Notes: generated from the sequence alone by a model not told the origin. Positions 9,370-20,020 are shown, counted from the stretch's first letter. The stretch is DNA of 64,000 nucleotides from Gemmatimonadaceae bacterium (GCA_030647905.1 JAUSJA010000008.1:62001-126000), one strand, 5' to 3'. Numbers and translations are program-made.

Positions 9370-10352
9370 CCCATCGCACATGGCACTGGGTCGCCATGTC
9401 AGGCGTGCTCGTCGCGCTGTGCGTGGTCGCGGTCGGCACTGGCGCGATTCACATCCCCGCGGATCAGATCGTGGATGCAATCCGCGGCTCGGGTGAGCCG
9501 GCCGTCATCTCCATCGTGCGCAATCTGCGGCTCCCGCGGATTCTGCTCGGCGCTCTGGTTGGCGCGGGACTCGGGATGAGTGGTGGTGCATTGCAGGGGA
9601 CCCTCCGAAACTCACTCGCCGAGCCGTATCTGCTTGGCGTCTCGGGGGGAGCGGCGGTCGGTGCCGTGATTGCGCTTGCGATGCATGCCTCCGGTGACGG
9701 ACTGATCGGTATCGCGGCTTTCGCGGGAGCGTCGGGTGCCGTGCTGCTCGCGCTACTCGTCGCGCGTGCGGCGGGAAGCGCGGGGCGTGGAGATCCGCGC
9801 ACGCTTCTCATGGCCGGCGTCGTCATCGGTGCGTTCGCCAACGCGGTCATCATGATCGCTCTCGCCAACGCGCCGCCGAACACTATTCGCGGCGCTCTCT
9901 GGTGGATGATGGGATCCGTCTCCGACGCTTCGTGGAGCGGAGTCTCGTGGCTTGCATGCTACGTCGCCATCGGTGGCAGCGCGCTCGTCTACTGGGCGCG
10001 CGAGATTGACGTGCTCTCGCTCGGCGACGAGGCTGCGGCGGCGCTCGGCGTAAATGTAGAGGTCGCTGCGCGTCGCATGTACCTCCTGGGAGCGCTCCTG
10101 GCAGCCGCGACCGTCGCGGCGGCAGGACTGATCGGATTCGTCGGGCTGATCGTCCCGCATATCGTGCGAGCATCGGGCATTCGGCGCCACCGGCCGCTTC
10201 TCGTCGCGGCAGGAATCATCGGCGCGACACTTGTTGTAGCTGCCGACCTTGTCGCGCGAACCGTACGGCCTCCGGGCGAGTTGCCGCTCGGCGCGGTCAC
10301 AGCTATCCTCGGCGTGCCGTTCTTCCTCGCTCAGCTGCGGAAGGCGCGATGA
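9366..10352 (+). CDS. btuC: Vitamin B12 ABC transporter permease (FecCD family)
   Basis: Inner-membrane permease of 328 aa with many hydrophobic helices. FecCD signatures are visible: LRLPRILLGALVGAGLGMSGGALQGTLRNSLAEPYLLGVS near the N-terminus, LGDEAAAALGV, and GLIGFVGLIVPHIVR. It overlaps btuF and btuD by 4 nt at each end. FecCD permeases also import siderophores, but the B12 riboswitch upstream makes cobalamin the natural substrate. Confidence 0.92.
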   Translation: MTHRTWHWVAMSGVLVALCVVAVGTGAIHIPADQIVDAIRGSGEPAVISIVRNLRLPRILLGALVGAGLGMSGGALQGTLRNSLAEPYLLGVSGGAAVGAVIALAMHASGDGLIGIAAFAGASGAVLLALLVARAAGSAGRGDPRTLLMAGVVIGAFANAVIMIALANAPPNTIRGALWWMMGSVSDASWSGVSWLACYVAIGGSALVYWAREIDVLSLGDEAAAALGVNVEVAARRMYLLGALLAAATVAAAGLIGFVGLIVPHIVRASGIRRHRPLLVAAGIIGATLVVAADLVARTVRPPGELPLGAVTAILGVPFFLAQLRKAR

Positions 10353-11140
10353 TCCGGTTCAAAGGTGTCTCCGTCCGGTACTCCGGCGCCGCGACGCGGG
10401 CGCTCGACGGCGTCAGTCTCGATGCCCGCGAAGGCAAAGTGACCGCCGTCGCCGGGCCGAACGGGAGCGGCAAGTCCACTCTCGTGCGCGCGCTTCTGCG
10501 CCGGCAACCGCTCGAGGGCGGATCCATCAGCATTGATGGAGCCGATCTCACGGCCCTTTCCACGCGCGAGGTCGCGCTTCGCGTCGCTGTGGCGCCGCAG
10601 CGTGAAGAGCCCGCGTTCCCGACGCGCGTGTCGGAATACGTGGCGCTCGGACGCTATCCGAGGCTCGGCCTGTGGAGAAGCGCGGCGACTCCCGACGATT
10701 CGGCCGTCGCTGCGGCAATGCAGAGAGCAGGCGTCACCGAGCTCGCCGCGCGCAACACCGACACGCTGTCTGGCGGAGAGTGGCAGCGCGCGCGCATCGC
10801 GCGTGCCCTGGCCCAGGAGGCCCGCGCCCTGGTGCTCGACGAGCCGACGACGTTCCTCGATCTCGCTCACGAGATGGCTCTCTTCGAGCTGCTGCGCTCA
10901 CTCGCCGCCGATGGCATGGCAGTTCTTCTCGTGAGTCATCAGCTCAACCTCGTCGCCCGCTTCGCGGACTCCATCGTGCTTCTTCATCACGGTCGAGTCG
11001 TCGCCTCCGGCGCGCCGGAGGAAGTCATGCAGGCAAAACTCCTCGAGCAGGTCTACGAGTGGCCGCTGGTGATCACTCGCGACCCCGCAGTCGGCGCACT
11101 ATCGCTGGTACCTCTTCGCAAGCGTCAGTCATTTCAATGA
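10349..11140 (+). CDS. btuD: Vitamin B12 ABC transporter ATPase
   Basis: Cytoplasmic ATP-binding subunit of 263 aa that powers BtuC. Walker A is GPNGSGKST, the signature is LSGGEWQRARIARAL, Walker B is ALVLDEPTT, and the switch His is in LLVSHQ. It overlaps btuC by 4 nt and touches btuB through an ATGA overlap at 11137-11140. Confidence 0.93.
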   Translation: MIRFKGVSVRYSGAATRALDGVSLDAREGKVTAVAGPNGSGKSTLVRALLRRQPLEGGSISIDGADLTALSTREVALRVAVAPQREEPAFPTRVSEYVALGRYPRLGLWRSAATPDDSAVAAAMQRAGVTELAARNTDTLSGGEWQRARIARALAQEARALVLDEPTTFLDLAHEMALFELLRSLAADGMAVLLVSHQLNLVARFADSIVLLHHGRVVASGAPEEVMQAKLLEQVYEWPLVITRDPAVGALSLVPLRKRQSFQ

Positions 11141-13164
11141 ACTGGCATCCTCTTCAACCAACCATTCCAGCAACCGCAATGTCATCAGCCACCACCAGAG
11201 CTTTCGCCTTCGTCCTGTCTGCCGCTCTTTCAACCGCCACATCGGGTGCGCGCCCGCTGAACGCGCAGGCGCCCGACACCGCCATGCTCACGGCCGTAAT
11301 CATCTCGGCGACAAAAACGCCGGCGTTACGCTCATCGCTCACTCAGGCTGTGACGGTGATTTCTGGCGATGAGCTTCGGGTGCGCGGAATTTCGCGAGTC
11401 TCCGACGCGCTGCGAGGCGTGCCCGGCGCGGCCATCGTGCAGAACGGATCCACTGGTTCGGTGACCACGCTGTTTCTGCGGGGCGGAGAAAGCCGTTACA
11501 CGAAAGTGCTGATAGATGGCGTGGCAGTGAACGCTCCGGGCGGATTCTTCGATTTCAGCCATCTCACGACGGACAACATCGAGCGGATCGAGATCGTGCG
11601 CGGGCCAGCCAGTGTCCTCTACGGCGCCGACGCCGTCTCCGGCATCGTACAGATATTCACTCGCCAGGGACGCGGGCCGATGACCTTTGTCGCCGACGGC
11701 CGGGCCGGGACATACGGCACGCGTGAAGGCTCGCTCGACGCCAACGGCGCGTCCGGGCGCGCCCGGTATTCGATCGGTGGCGGAGTGCACTCGACTGACG
11801 GAGTGCTTTCCTTCAACAATCAGTATTACAACGGAACCCTCAGCGGCTCGGCGGGCTTCACGCTGGCGACCGGCTCGGATGCGCTTCTCTCCGCGCGCTA
11901 CACCACCGCCGAATTCCACTATCCGACTGACTTCACCGGAGCTCCGGTGGATTCCAACGCCTATCGCGTACAGCATCGCTTCACAGTGGGCCTCGACGCC
12001 TCGACGCAGCTCGCCGAGACTGTGACGGGAAGGCTGCGGGTTGGCTCGAACGAAGTCTCCGATCTCACCGAGGACATTGCAGTGCCGTTCGGAGCGACCG
12101 CTCGGCGCCACTCCGCGCTGCTCTCTCGCAACAAGCGGCGCGCGGCGGAAGCAGGTCTGGTAATTCGCCTCCCCGGCACGAGCACGTTGAACGCTGGCGG
12201 GGAATACGTTGACGAGCGCGAGACGAGCACGAACGGCGAAGGGGCCGTCGGCGCGCCCACCACGCCGACATCGAGATTCTCGGCGCACCGCGACAACAAA
12301 GCGGTGTATTCCGAGCTAATTGCATTGACCGCGTCGGGAGCCTCGTACACGGTCGCGGCCCGGCGCGACGACAATTCCGACTACGACCCGTTCACCACCT
12401 ATCGAGTCGGCGCCAGCCTGCCTATCGGCGCGTCGTCGAGGTTGCGCGGTTCGCTCAGCACGGCTTTCAATGCGCCTGCGTTCAACCAGCTCCGCCCGAC
12501 GCTGTACACCACGGGCAGCCCGAACCTCGATCCCGAGCACACGCGGTCGTGGGACATCGGGGTCGAGCAGAGTCTCATCGATGGAGTGCTGCGATTGTCG
12601 GCGGGCTACTTCAACCAGCGCTTCAGCGATCTGATCCAGTACGTCTCCGGCGGCCCGCCGAGCTATCTTGGCAGCTACGCGAACCTGACTGAGGCGGAGT
12701 CGAACGGGTACGAAGTAGAATTGAACCTCACGCCAGTCGGCCAATGGTCGGCGGTGGCGGGCTTCACGCAGGCGACTCCGCGGGTGACGAAGGTCTCCAG
12801 CGCATACACCGGCGGTCAGAAGGAAGGCCAGGCGCTCATCCGGCGGCCGACGCATTCCGGCAACGCCGCCGTCACATGGTCACGCAGCCGCTCCGGGTCG
12901 TTTTCGGCCATCGCGAGCTATGTCGGAAAACGTCCGGACGTGGACTTCGCCGAATTCCCGTCACCGGTGATCACACTGCCCGCCTACGTAAAGCTGGATC
13001 TCTCGGCGAGCGTCGAGGTGCTTCACGGCGCTTCCGGCAAGTCTGCGCTCTCATTGACGGCGCGCGTGGAGAACGCGCTCGACAGGAAGTACGAAGACGT
13101 ACTGCGTTTCCCCGCGCCGCGCAGGACGCTCCTCCTCGGCGCGCGCTATTCGGGAGGATTGTAG
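11137..13164 (+). CDS. btuB: TonB-dependent outer-membrane receptor, probably for cobalamin
   Basis: About 675 aa. A signal-like N-terminus ends near LNAQ, followed by a plug domain (QAVTVISGDELR, GSTGSVTTLFLRGGESRYTKVLIDGV, RIEIVRGPASVLYG) and a long beta-barrel ending in LLLGARYSGGL. I chose ATG 11137 because it overlaps the btuD stop; ATG 11179 is an alternative that leaves a more ordinary signal peptide. The open frame continues upstream inside btuD, but that part is a shadow. As the last gene of the riboswitch operon it most likely imports B12. Confidence 0.88.
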   Translation: MNWHPLQPTIPATAMSSATTRAFAFVLSAALSTATSGARPLNAQAPDTAMLTAVIISATKTPALRSSLTQAVTVISGDELRVRGISRVSDALRGVPGAAIVQNGSTGSVTTLFLRGGESRYTKVLIDGVAVNAPGGFFDFSHLTTDNIERIEIVRGPASVLYGADAVSGIVQIFTRQGRGPMTFVADGRAGTYGTREGSLDANGASGRARYSIGGGVHSTDGVLSFNNQYYNGTLSGSAGFTLATGSDALLSARYTTAEFHYPTDFTGAPVDSNAYRVQHRFTVGLDASTQLAETVTGRLRVGSNEVSDLTEDIAVPFGATARRHSALLSRNKRRAAEAGLVIRLPGTSTLNAGGEYVDERETSTNGEGAVGAPTTPTSRFSAHRDNKAVYSELIALTASGASYTVAARRDDNSDYDPFTTYRVGASLPIGASSRLRGSLSTAFNAPAFNQLRPTLYTTGSPNLDPEHTRSWDIGVEQSLIDGVLRLSAGYFNQRFSDLIQYVSGGPPSYLGSYANLTEAESNGYEVELNLTPVGQWSAVAGFTQATPRVTKVSSAYTGGQKEGQALIRRPTHSGNAAVTWSRSRSGSFSAIASYVGKRPDVDFAEFPSPVITLPAYVKLDLSASVEVLHGASGKSALSLTARVENALDRKYEDVLRFPAPRRTLLLGARYSGGL

Positions 13165-13173
13165 ATTGCGCGG

Positions 13174-13935
13174 ATGGGCACGCTCGTCACCGAAGCGATA
13201 GTACTGCACGCCTTCGATTATCTCGAGACGTCCCGCATCATTCGTCTCATGACGCGGGACGCCGGGATCCAGTCGGTGCTCGCGCGGGGCGCGCGCAACT
13301 CGCGTAAGAGGTTCGGGAGTGCTGTGGATCTTTTTGCGCAGGGTACGGCGGAGATAGACGTGCGTCCCAATCGAGAGCTGCAGGCGCTGGCTTCTCTCGA
13401 CGTGACGCGCGCGCGCGCCGGACTGGCCATGGATGTCGGCCGCTTCACCGCTGGCTCGATGATCGCCGAGCTGGCGATGAGGTCGACGAGTGACGAGCCG
13501 GCGCCCGGTCTCTTCGACGTGATCGAGCTTGCCCTCGACAAGCTAGCCGTCGCCGAGCCTGACGACACGGTGAACGCGGCGCTCTCCGGCGCCTGGAACA
13601 TCATCTCCACCATCGGATTCAACCCGGCGCTCGATGTCTGCGCCAATTGCCACGCGTCGCTGGACCCTGCGGCCAGCGTCGCTTTCTCGCACTCCGCGGG
13701 CGGTGCGCTTTGCGCGCGATGCGGCGCGATCGCCACCGGCAGTCGCGTAATCCCACCAGCCGCGCGCAATGCGATTCGCGAATGGAGCAGCGGCGGACGC
13801 GCTCCTGACCTGAGCGCTGCTGAGGCACGAGCCCATCAGCGCCTGCTCCGCGAGTTCTTCCAGGAGCATCTCGGCGGCGACCGTGAGCTGCGCGCGTACC
13901 GCGTGTGGGAGCAGGGAGCGTGGAGCGCCGCGTGA
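13174..13935 (+). CDS. recO: DNA repair protein RecO
   Basis: RecO loads RecA on SSB-coated single-stranded DNA together with RecR. The 253-aa product starts with the OB-fold sequence [26 protein letters not shown] and carries a CxxC...CxxC zinc site (CANC and CARC at about 155-185). It starts 9 nt after btuB and overlaps selB by 4 nt, so it may share the B12-regulated transcript unless an internal promoter exists. Confidence 0.9.
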   Translation: MGTLVTEAIVLHAFDYLETSRIIRLMTRDAGIQSVLARGARNSRKRFGSAVDLFAQGTAEIDVRPNRELQALASLDVTRARAGLAMDVGRFTAGSMIAELAMRSTSDEPAPGLFDVIELALDKLAVAEPDDTVNAALSGAWNIISTIGFNPALDVCANCHASLDPAASVAFSHSAGGALCARCGAIATGSRVIPPAARNAIREWSSGGRAPDLSAAEARAHQRLLREFFQEHLGGDRELRAYRVWEQGAWSAA

Positions 13936-15800
13936 TACTTGGCACTGCCGGACACATTGACCATGGCAAGACCGCACTCGTTCGCGCTCTTACGGGAATA
14001 GATACGGATCGCCTGCCCGAGGAGAAGCGTCGGGGCATCACGATCGATCTCGGATTCGCACCGCTGACGCTGGACGGGGTCGGCACTATCGGCATCGTGG
14101 ACGTCCCCGGGCACGAAGCGTTCGTCCGGACGATGCTTGCCGGCGCGAGTGGAATCGACGTGGCGCTTCTCGTGGTTGCGGCCGATGAAGGCATCATGCC
14201 GCAGACGCGCGAGCATCTCGAGATACTGTCATTGCTCAAGATCCCACGGGGCGTAGTGGCGCTGACGAAATGCGATCTCGTGGAGCCAGACTGGATCGAG
14301 CTCGTCACAGAGGAAATCGGCGTTCTCGTCGAGGGCACGCCGCTCGCTGGTGCCGAGGTTGTGCCGGTATCCACAATATCAGGCGAAGGCATCGGCGAGC
14401 TGAAGAGCGCGATAGCGCGTGCCGCTCTCCAGTCCGGGCGACCACTGCGCGACGAAGATCTGTTCAGAATGCCGGTGGATCGCGCATTCACCGTTCGCGG
14501 CACAGGGACCGTTGTTACGGGCACCGTCTGGAGCGGCGAGGTACGACGGGACATGACGCTCATCATCCAACCCGCCGGGCGGAAGTCTCGTGTGCGAGCG
14601 ATTCAATCGCACGGCACGGCGGTCGACGCGGCCAGCCCTGGCCATCGAGCCGCGATTGCGCTGATGGATTGCGATGTATCCGACGTCGGACGTGGGAGTG
14701 TGCTCGTCACCGAGCCGGCGTGGGCACCGACGCGCGAGATGGACGCCAGTCTCTCATTCATGGACGCCGGCTTCAGCCCTTCGCCCAGAACGCGCGTGCG
14801 CATCCACCTCGGAACGAGTGATACCGGTGCGCGGTTCGGCGGTCTGCGCGCGGCGGAATCGGGCGAGGTGCTCGCGCGTGTCATTCTGGACGACCCGGTA
14901 CTCGCCCGCGGTGGCGACCGCTTCGTGATCCGGCTTCCTTCGCCGGCGCGCACGATCGGCGGTGGCCAGGTCCTCGACCCGTATCCGCTGCCGGGAAGGC
15001 AACGGCTCGCGTCCATGCGGCATTCGGAACCATCCGGCCGTTCGAAATACGACGGCGCCGGAAACGGTCTGGCGAAAATGCTCGAATTGTCCGGAGCCAC
15101 CGGAATCGCGCTGGATGTCATTCCGATACGGACGGGACTCGCGCCATCGGCAGTGCATTCGATGCTCGCCGAGCTCGACGCTGAGGTGGCGGCCGCACGT
15201 GCGTGGTGCTCCGGCACCATCACTCAGATAGAGAGCGCCGTGGAAATGGCGATCGCTGTCGGCATGGCAAACCATCCGCTCGAGGCAGGTGTCTCATTGC
15301 AGACAATAAGGTCCTCCGTCACGGCACCGGCGGAGGTTATGGAGCTGGCCCTGAATCGTCTTGCAGAGAGGCGGCGAATCGAGCTTGTCGGCTCGCTCGC
15401 GCGTCCTTTTGGATGGGTGTCTCAGCTGGGCGAGCGCGAGCAGGCGCTGAGCGACGCGATCTTGCATGAGATTTGCATTCACCCTGCTGAGCCGCCGAGC
15501 GTCGGGGAGCTTTCCGCGAAATTTGGCGGATCGGCTCCGGCGATGCTTCGAAGGCTTGAACGGGAAGGACAGCTGGAGCGCGTTTCGGACGATCGCTTCT
15601 ATTCGCGTGACGCCGTGGCGGGAATGATCGAAAAGATGAGAGCCACACTCGAAGCCGGGCGAATCTACGCGCCGGCGGAGCTTCGGGACGTTCTCGGGGT
15701 TTCAAGGAAGTATCTGATCCCATTTCTGGAGTTCTGTGACCGAAAGGGCATCACGGAACGACGGGACGAGGGCAGGGTTGTAAGGGGGGCGGTAAGCTGA
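13932..15800 (+). CDS. selB: Selenocysteine-specific elongation factor SelB
   Basis: GTPase that brings Sec-tRNA to UGA codons marked by a SECIS hairpin. I place the start at GTG 13932: it overlaps the recO stop (GTGA), has GGAG six bases upstream, and gives the family N-terminus (M)[16 protein letters not shown] 13905 is the longest frame. G motifs are [14 protein letters not shown] and TKCD. EF-Tu-like domains 2-3 follow, then winged-helix repeats ending [18 protein letters not shown], the SECIS-binding end. The length is 622 aa. No selA, selC or selD is in the window. Confidence 0.93.
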   Translation: MILGTAGHIDHGKTALVRALTGIDTDRLPEEKRRGITIDLGFAPLTLDGVGTIGIVDVPGHEAFVRTMLAGASGIDVALLVVAADEGIMPQTREHLEILSLLKIPRGVVALTKCDLVEPDWIELVTEEIGVLVEGTPLAGAEVVPVSTISGEGIGELKSAIARAALQSGRPLRDEDLFRMPVDRAFTVRGTGTVVTGTVWSGEVRRDMTLIIQPAGRKSRVRAIQSHGTAVDAASPGHRAAIALMDCDVSDVGRGSVLVTEPAWAPTREMDASLSFMDAGFSPSPRTRVRIHLGTSDTGARFGGLRAAESGEVLARVILDDPVLARGGDRFVIRLPSPARTIGGGQVLDPYPLPGRQRLASMRHSEPSGRSKYDGAGNGLAKMLELSGATGIALDVIPIRTGLAPSAVHSMLAELDAEVAAARAWCSGTITQIESAVEMAIAVGMANHPLEAGVSLQTIRSSVTAPAEVMELALNRLAERRRIELVGSLARPFGWVSQLGEREQALSDAILHEICIHPAEPPSVGELSAKFGGSAPAMLRRLEREGQLERVSDDRFYSRDAVAGMIEKMRATLEAGRIYAPAELRDVLGVSRKYLIPFLEFCDRKGITERRDEGRVVRGAVS

Positions 15801-15950
15801 TGGCGGTGGGAATGGAACGGGTTCCGGACACGTCCCGACCGTGCTTGACGTTCTGTCAGTATGACCGTAGGTTGGCCGAAGCGAACATCCGTACAACCAG
15901 TATTCCAAGGGGCATTCTCTAACACTTTCTTTGTCAGCAGTGGAGCGAAA

Positions 15951-16409
15951 ATGAAACACCTGTGGGTGGCACTAGTAGTGCTTGCCCTCAGCGCGTTCAT
16001 GCCAGGCAAACTGTCGGCTCAGGGAGTAATACCCCAATCCGGCAAGGCGCATGGCGCCGGGTTGGAGCTCGGACAGAACTATCCGAACCCTTTCAATCCG
16101 GAGACGAGGATCCCGTTCAGCATCGGTGACGGTGCGGGATGTACGGATCCAAGCCGGTTGTACCGCGTCAGCTTGCGGATCTACAATGTGTTGGCGCAGC
16201 CAGTGGCTGTGCCGGTCCTGCAAGGCGGAACGGGGAATGTTGCTGGGGGGGAACCGATCGACCGCTTGTTGCTGACCTGTAACCAGTACACGGCGTACTG
16301 GGACGGTAAGGACGCCAGGACGCAGCAGGAAGTCGCGTCGGGAGTCTATCTCTATCGTCTCGAGGTCGATGGCAAGGCAGTCGTCAAGAAAATGCTCGTG
16401 TCGAAATAG
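15951..16409 (+). CDS. Small secreted protein consisting of a FlgD-like/type IX sorting domain
   Basis: 152 aa from ATG 15951, which has a GGAG upstream. A clear signal peptide ends near KLSAQ. The rest matches the C-terminal sorting/FlgD-Ig-like fold: QNYPNPFNPETRIPFSI, then LRIYNVLAQPVA, YWDGKDA, GVYLYRLEVDGK and a terminal KKMLVSK. No catalytic or binding domain precedes the sorting domain, which is odd because such domains normally end large proteins. It is a single-gene unit closed by a strong terminator; its function is unknown. Confidence 0.8.
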   Translation: MKHLWVALVVLALSAFMPGKLSAQGVIPQSGKAHGAGLELGQNYPNPFNPETRIPFSIGDGAGCTDPSRLYRVSLRIYNVLAQPVAVPVLQGGTGNVAGGEPIDRLLLTCNQYTAYWDGKDARTQQEVASGVYLYRLEVDGKAVVKKMLVSK

Positions 16410-16436
16410 CATTACGACGCAGGAATCGGCAGTTTG

Positions 16437-16469
16437 AACGCGCCCCGGGAACGGGGCGCGTTTCTTTTT
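16437..16469 (+). terminator. Intrinsic terminator after the sorting-domain gene
   Basis: A 10-bp GC-rich stem (AACGCGCCCC/GGGGCGCGTT) with a six-base loop is followed by TCTTTTT. It lies 28 nt after the stop of the secreted protein gene and separates it from clpB. Confidence 0.88.
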
Positions 16470-16530
16470 GCGTGGCGGGTCGGCCACAGTGGCAGGCTTT
16501 CCGGGCACTCACATTGCACCACGTGACGGC

Positions 16531-19200
16531 ATGATCAATCCCGACAGGCTTACCGTAAAGTCCGGCGAAGCCCTCAACGAGGCCGTCTCGCTCGCGCGCC
16601 GCGCGGGCAATCCAGTCATTTACGATCTGCATCTCCTTCTTGCGTTGCTCGCGCAGGATGAGGGCATCGTCGTACCGGTTCTTCAGAAACTTGGCGTGAG
16701 CGTGGCGTCGCTCCGCGAGCAGGCAGAGCGCGAGGCCGCGCGGTATCCAAAGCAGAGCGACGCGCAGCCGAATGTTTCGCGCGAGCTCAACCAGGTCTTC
16801 GACAGAGCGGAAAAGGAAGCGAAGGACCTCGGAGACGATTTCGTTTCTACCGAGCATCTCCTCCTCGCGCTCGCCGATGTCAAAGGCACCGACTCGAAGC
16901 GACTGCTCAATGACGCGGGCGCAGCGCACGACGATCTGCTGCAGGCGCTCGAGCAGGTGCGGGGAAGTCATCGCGTATCCGACCAGAATCCGGAGAATCA
17001 GTATCAGGCGCTGCAGCGTTACACGCGCGACCTCACCGACGCGGCGAGAAAGGGAAAGCTCGATCCCGTAATCGGACGCGATGAAGAAATCCGCCGCGTC
17101 ATTCAGGTGTTGTCCCGGCGGACCAAGAACAATCCGGTTCTCATCGGCGAGCCCGGTGTCGGAAAGACGGCGATTGCCGAAGGACTTGCGCAGCGCATCA
17201 CCAACGGAGACGTCCCCGAAAGCCTCCGCAACAAGCGGCTGCTGTCACTCGATCTCGGCTCCCTGATCGCGGGCGCGAAGTTTCGCGGTGAGTTCGAGGA
17301 ACGGCTCAAGGCGGTTCTGAAGGAGATCACCGAAGGCGAAGGCCGCTTCGTGATCTTCATTGACGAGATGCACACAATTGTCGGTGCCGGCAAAGCCGAA
17401 GGCTCGATGGATGCCGGTAACATGCTCAAGCCAATGCTCGCGCGCGGAGAGCTGCGTGTGGTCGGCGCGACGACCCTCGACGAATACCGCAAGCATATCG
17501 AAAAAGACGCGGCCCTCGAGCGCCGATTCCAGCCGGTGTATGTCGGAGAGCCGAGCGTGGAGAACACCATCGCGATCCTCCGCGGTCTCAAGGAGCGATA
17601 CGAGGTACACCACGGTGTCCGCATCACCGACGGCGCAGTCGTCGCCGCCGCGACTCTCTCGAACCGGTACATCGGCGGCCGATTCCTGCCGGACAAGGCG
17701 ATAGACCTGATCGACGAGGCCGCATCGCGTCTCCGCATCGAGATTGACTCGATGCCGCAGGAGATTGACGAGGTCGAGCGCCGCATCACTCAGCTCGAGA
17801 TCGAGCGCCAGGCGCTGCAGAAGGAGAAGGACAAGGCGTCCGTCGAGCGCCGCGAGGCGCTCGAGCGCGAGCTTGCCGAGCTGCGCGAGAAATCGAACGC
17901 GATGAAGTCCCAGTGGCAGAACGAGAAGGAGACGCTCGGCAGCGTCGGAAAGATCAAGCAGCAGATGGAGGAGGCGCGAATCCAGGCGGAGCAGGCGACC
18001 CGCGCCGGTGACCTCGGCAAGGCAGCCGAGATCACTTACGGAACCCTCCCTCAGCTCGAACAGCAGCTCCGCAACACTGAGAGCCAGCTGGCAAGCAAGC
18101 AGGGTTCGGGGCGCCAGTTCCTGAAGGAAGAGGTGACGGCGGACGACGTCGCCGACATCGTCGCGAAGTGGACGGGCATTCCCGTCTCGCGGATGATGGA
18201 GGGAGAGCGCGAGCGCCTCACGCGTCTCGAGTCACTGCTCGCCGAGCGTGTCGTTGGCCAGGGCGAGGCGGTGCGCGCCGTATCCAACGCCGTGCGTCGC
18301 TCGCGCGCCGGGCTGCAGGATCCAAATCGCCCGATCGGATCGTTCATCTTTCTCGGCCCCACGGGGGTAGGGAAGACGGAAACCGCGCGTGCTCTCGCCG
18401 AGTTCCTCTTCGACGACGAGCATGCGATGGTGCGCATCGACATGTCGGAGTACATGGAGAAGCACGCGGTGGCGCGTCTCATCGGCGCGCCTCCAGGGTA
18501 TGTCGGCTACGAGGAAGGCGGGCAGCTCACCGAAGCTGTGCGACGGCGTCCGTACGCGGTGATTCTGTTCGACGAGATCGAGAAGGCGCACTCCGATGTC
18601 TTCAACATCCTTCTTCAGATTCTTGACGACGGACGTCTCACTGACTCGCAGGGCCGCACGGTGAATTTCAGGAACGCCGTGATAATCATGACGTCCAACA
18701 TCGGAGGCGCTTTCATTCTCGAGCATGGAACCGATGACTGGGCGCTGGTCGAGACGCAGGTGACCGCCGCGCTGCGCCAGCACTTCCGCCCCGAATTTCT
18801 GAACCGGGTTGACGACATCATCGTCTTCCGCCCTCTTGGCGAGGCGGAGATCGAGCACATAATCGGGCTTCAGCTCAGGCGTCTGGAGAATCTGCTCGCC
18901 GAGAAGAAGCTCTCCATTCACCTGACACCGGCAGCGCGGCATCACCTCGCAACCGAAGGATACGATCAGGCCTTCGGCGCTCGGCCGCTGAAGCGGGCGA
19001 TACAGCGGCTCATTCAGAATCCGCTCGCGCTCGCCGTGCTGGAGGGACGCTTCCTGGAAGGCGATCGGATCACGGTGGATGTTGGACCGGATGGTCAGCT
19101 GACGTTCACGAATATCCCGGGAGCCCCCGAAGGAGAGCCAAGCTCGGGCTCGGAGATCGAATCCGACGTGAAGGGCGCGACCGCCGGCGCCGCATCATGA
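16531..19200 (+). CDS. clpB: Chaperone ClpB (protein disaggregase)
   Basis: Hexameric AAA+ disaggregase working with DnaK. From ATG 16531 it is 889 aa. Clp N-domain repeats come first, then AAA-1 (Walker [16 protein letters not shown], Walker B FIDEMH). The coiled-coil middle domain (about residues 405-520) distinguishes ClpB from ClpA/ClpC. AAA-2 has GPTGVGKTE and LFDEIEKAH. The frame is open upstream to 16468, but homology begins at 16531. No HrcA/CIRCE-type operator was recognised upstream. Confidence 0.95.
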   Translation: MINPDRLTVKSGEALNEAVSLARRAGNPVIYDLHLLLALLAQDEGIVVPVLQKLGVSVASLREQAEREAARYPKQSDAQPNVSRELNQVFDRAEKEAKDLGDDFVSTEHLLLALADVKGTDSKRLLNDAGAAHDDLLQALEQVRGSHRVSDQNPENQYQALQRYTRDLTDAARKGKLDPVIGRDEEIRRVIQVLSRRTKNNPVLIGEPGVGKTAIAEGLAQRITNGDVPESLRNKRLLSLDLGSLIAGAKFRGEFEERLKAVLKEITEGEGRFVIFIDEMHTIVGAGKAEGSMDAGNMLKPMLARGELRVVGATTLDEYRKHIEKDAALERRFQPVYVGEPSVENTIAILRGLKERYEVHHGVRITDGAVVAAATLSNRYIGGRFLPDKAIDLIDEAASRLRIEIDSMPQEIDEVERRITQLEIERQALQKEKDKASVERREALERELAELREKSNAMKSQWQNEKETLGSVGKIKQQMEEARIQAEQATRAGDLGKAAEITYGTLPQLEQQLRNTESQLASKQGSGRQFLKEEVTADDVADIVAKWTGIPVSRMMEGERERLTRLESLLAERVVGQGEAVRAVSNAVRRSRAGLQDPNRPIGSFIFLGPTGVGKTETARALAEFLFDDEHAMVRIDMSEYMEKHAVARLIGAPPGYVGYEEGGQLTEAVRRRPYAVILFDEIEKAHSDVFNILLQILDDGRLTDSQGRTVNFRNAVIIMTSNIGGAFILEHGTDDWALVETQVTAALRQHFRPEFLNRVDDIIVFRPLGEAEIEHIIGLQLRRLENLLAEKKLSIHLTPAARHHLATEGYDQAFGARPLKRAIQRLIQNPLALAVLEGRFLEGDRITVDVGPDGQLTFTNIPGAPEGEPSSGSEIESDVKGATAGAAS

Positions 19201-19203
19201 CGC

Positions 19204-19707
19204 TTGCCTGATTCGCGCGCCGTGGCGGACGGAGGCATCACGCGATTCGCGATAGACGAGCAGTTCATGCGCAACGCGATGGCGATTGCGCGCGACGCCA
19301 CGCGCCAGAACGAGGTGCCTGTAGGCGCGCTGGTGGTGCAGGGCACGACGATCATTGCCGGCGCGAACAATCGCACGGTGCGCGACCAGGATGCCACCGC
19401 GCATGCTGAAATGCTGGCGATTCGCGAAGCGTGCGCTGTGCTCGACCGGTGGCGGCTTGACGACTGCACGCTTTATGTGACTATCGAGCCCTGCGCGATG
19501 TGCGCGGGGGCGATAGTTCTCGCGCGCATGGAGCGCGTGGTATTCGGCGCATGGGATCCGAAAGCCGGAATGGCGGGCTCGATCGCCGATCTCCTGCGGC
19601 ATCCCCGATTGAACCACTCACCGCAGGTCCAGGGTGGTCTTCTGGAGGATGAGTGCGCGTTGATGTTGTCGGATTTTTTCGAATCACGCAGGGATTCCGC
19701 GCCGTAA
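19204..19707 (+). CDS. tadA: tRNA-specific adenosine deaminase
   Basis: Converts A34 to inosine in tRNA-Arg(ACG). The zinc site is complete: TAHAEMLAIREA (HAE, with the catalytic Glu) and EPCAMCAGA (PCxxC). The reading starts at TTG 19204, 3 nt after clpB; GTG 19222 is an alternative, and homology is firm only from about FAIDEQFM. No clear ribosome-binding site is seen. It is the last chromosomal protein gene before the two serine tRNAs and the island. Confidence 0.88.
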   Translation: MPDSRAVADGGITRFAIDEQFMRNAMAIARDATRQNEVPVGALVVQGTTIIAGANNRTVRDQDATAHAEMLAIREACAVLDRWRLDDCTLYVTIEPCAMCAGAIVLARMERVVFGAWDPKAGMAGSIADLLRHPRLNHSPQVQGGLLEDECALMLSDFFESRRDSAP

Positions 19708-19767
19708 TGGCCGCCGTAATGGGCGGATTGATTCGACCCCTTCATCCGGATAACTTTCAAGGCTGTT

Positions 19768-19854
19768 GGACAGGTGGCCGAGTGGTTGAAGGCACCGGTC
19801 TCGAAAACCGGCGTACCTGCAAGGGTATCGAGAGTTCGTATCTCTCCCTGTCCG
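19768..19854 (+). tRNA. tRNA-Ser(CGA)
   Basis: 87 nt with acceptor GGACAGG/CCTGTCC, the D-arm motif GTGGCCGAGTGG, anticodon loop CTCGAAA (anticodon CGA, codon UCG), a long variable arm and a TTCG-type T loop. No CCA is encoded. It lies 68 nt before a second serine tRNA. Confidence 0.95.
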
Positions 19855-19922
19855 TAATATCCAAGCGATGGGCCTGAGCCAGCTCGGGCCCTTTTGGTTC
19901 TTGAAGCGTCAAATCGATGTTG

Positions 19923-20010
19923 GGACGGGTGGCCGAGTGGTTTAAGGCGCACGCCTGGAAAGTGTGTGTACGTTTATAGCGTACCGTGGGTTCGAATCCC
20001 ACCCTGTCCG
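19923..20010 (+). tRNA. tRNA-Ser(GGA), integration target
   Basis: 88 nt with acceptor GGACGGG/CCTGTCC (one G-U pair), GTGGCCGAGTGG, anticodon loop CTGGAAA (GGA), a long variable arm and GGTTCGAATCC in the T arm. Everything from the anticodon loop onward is repeated at 35801 and 50335. This is therefore the intact, regenerated copy at the left end of the island. Confidence 0.96.
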
Positions 20011-20016
20011 TAGTAA
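19955..20016 (+). repeat. Attachment site copy A (attL) in tRNA-Ser(GGA)
   Basis: A 62-nt segment starts at the anticodon loop (CTGGAAAGTG) and ends six bases beyond the tRNA (GTAGTAA). It is identical to 50335-50396 and has two differences from 35801-35862. Tyrosine integrases commonly cross over in the anticodon loop of tRNA genes, so this is the left attachment site. Confidence 0.9.
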
Positions 20017-20020
20017 CGAG

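Noticed and set aside
10672-11136. Upstream extension of the btuB frame inside btuD
   Set aside because: No signal peptide or homology; the ATGA overlap at 11137 gives a natural start.
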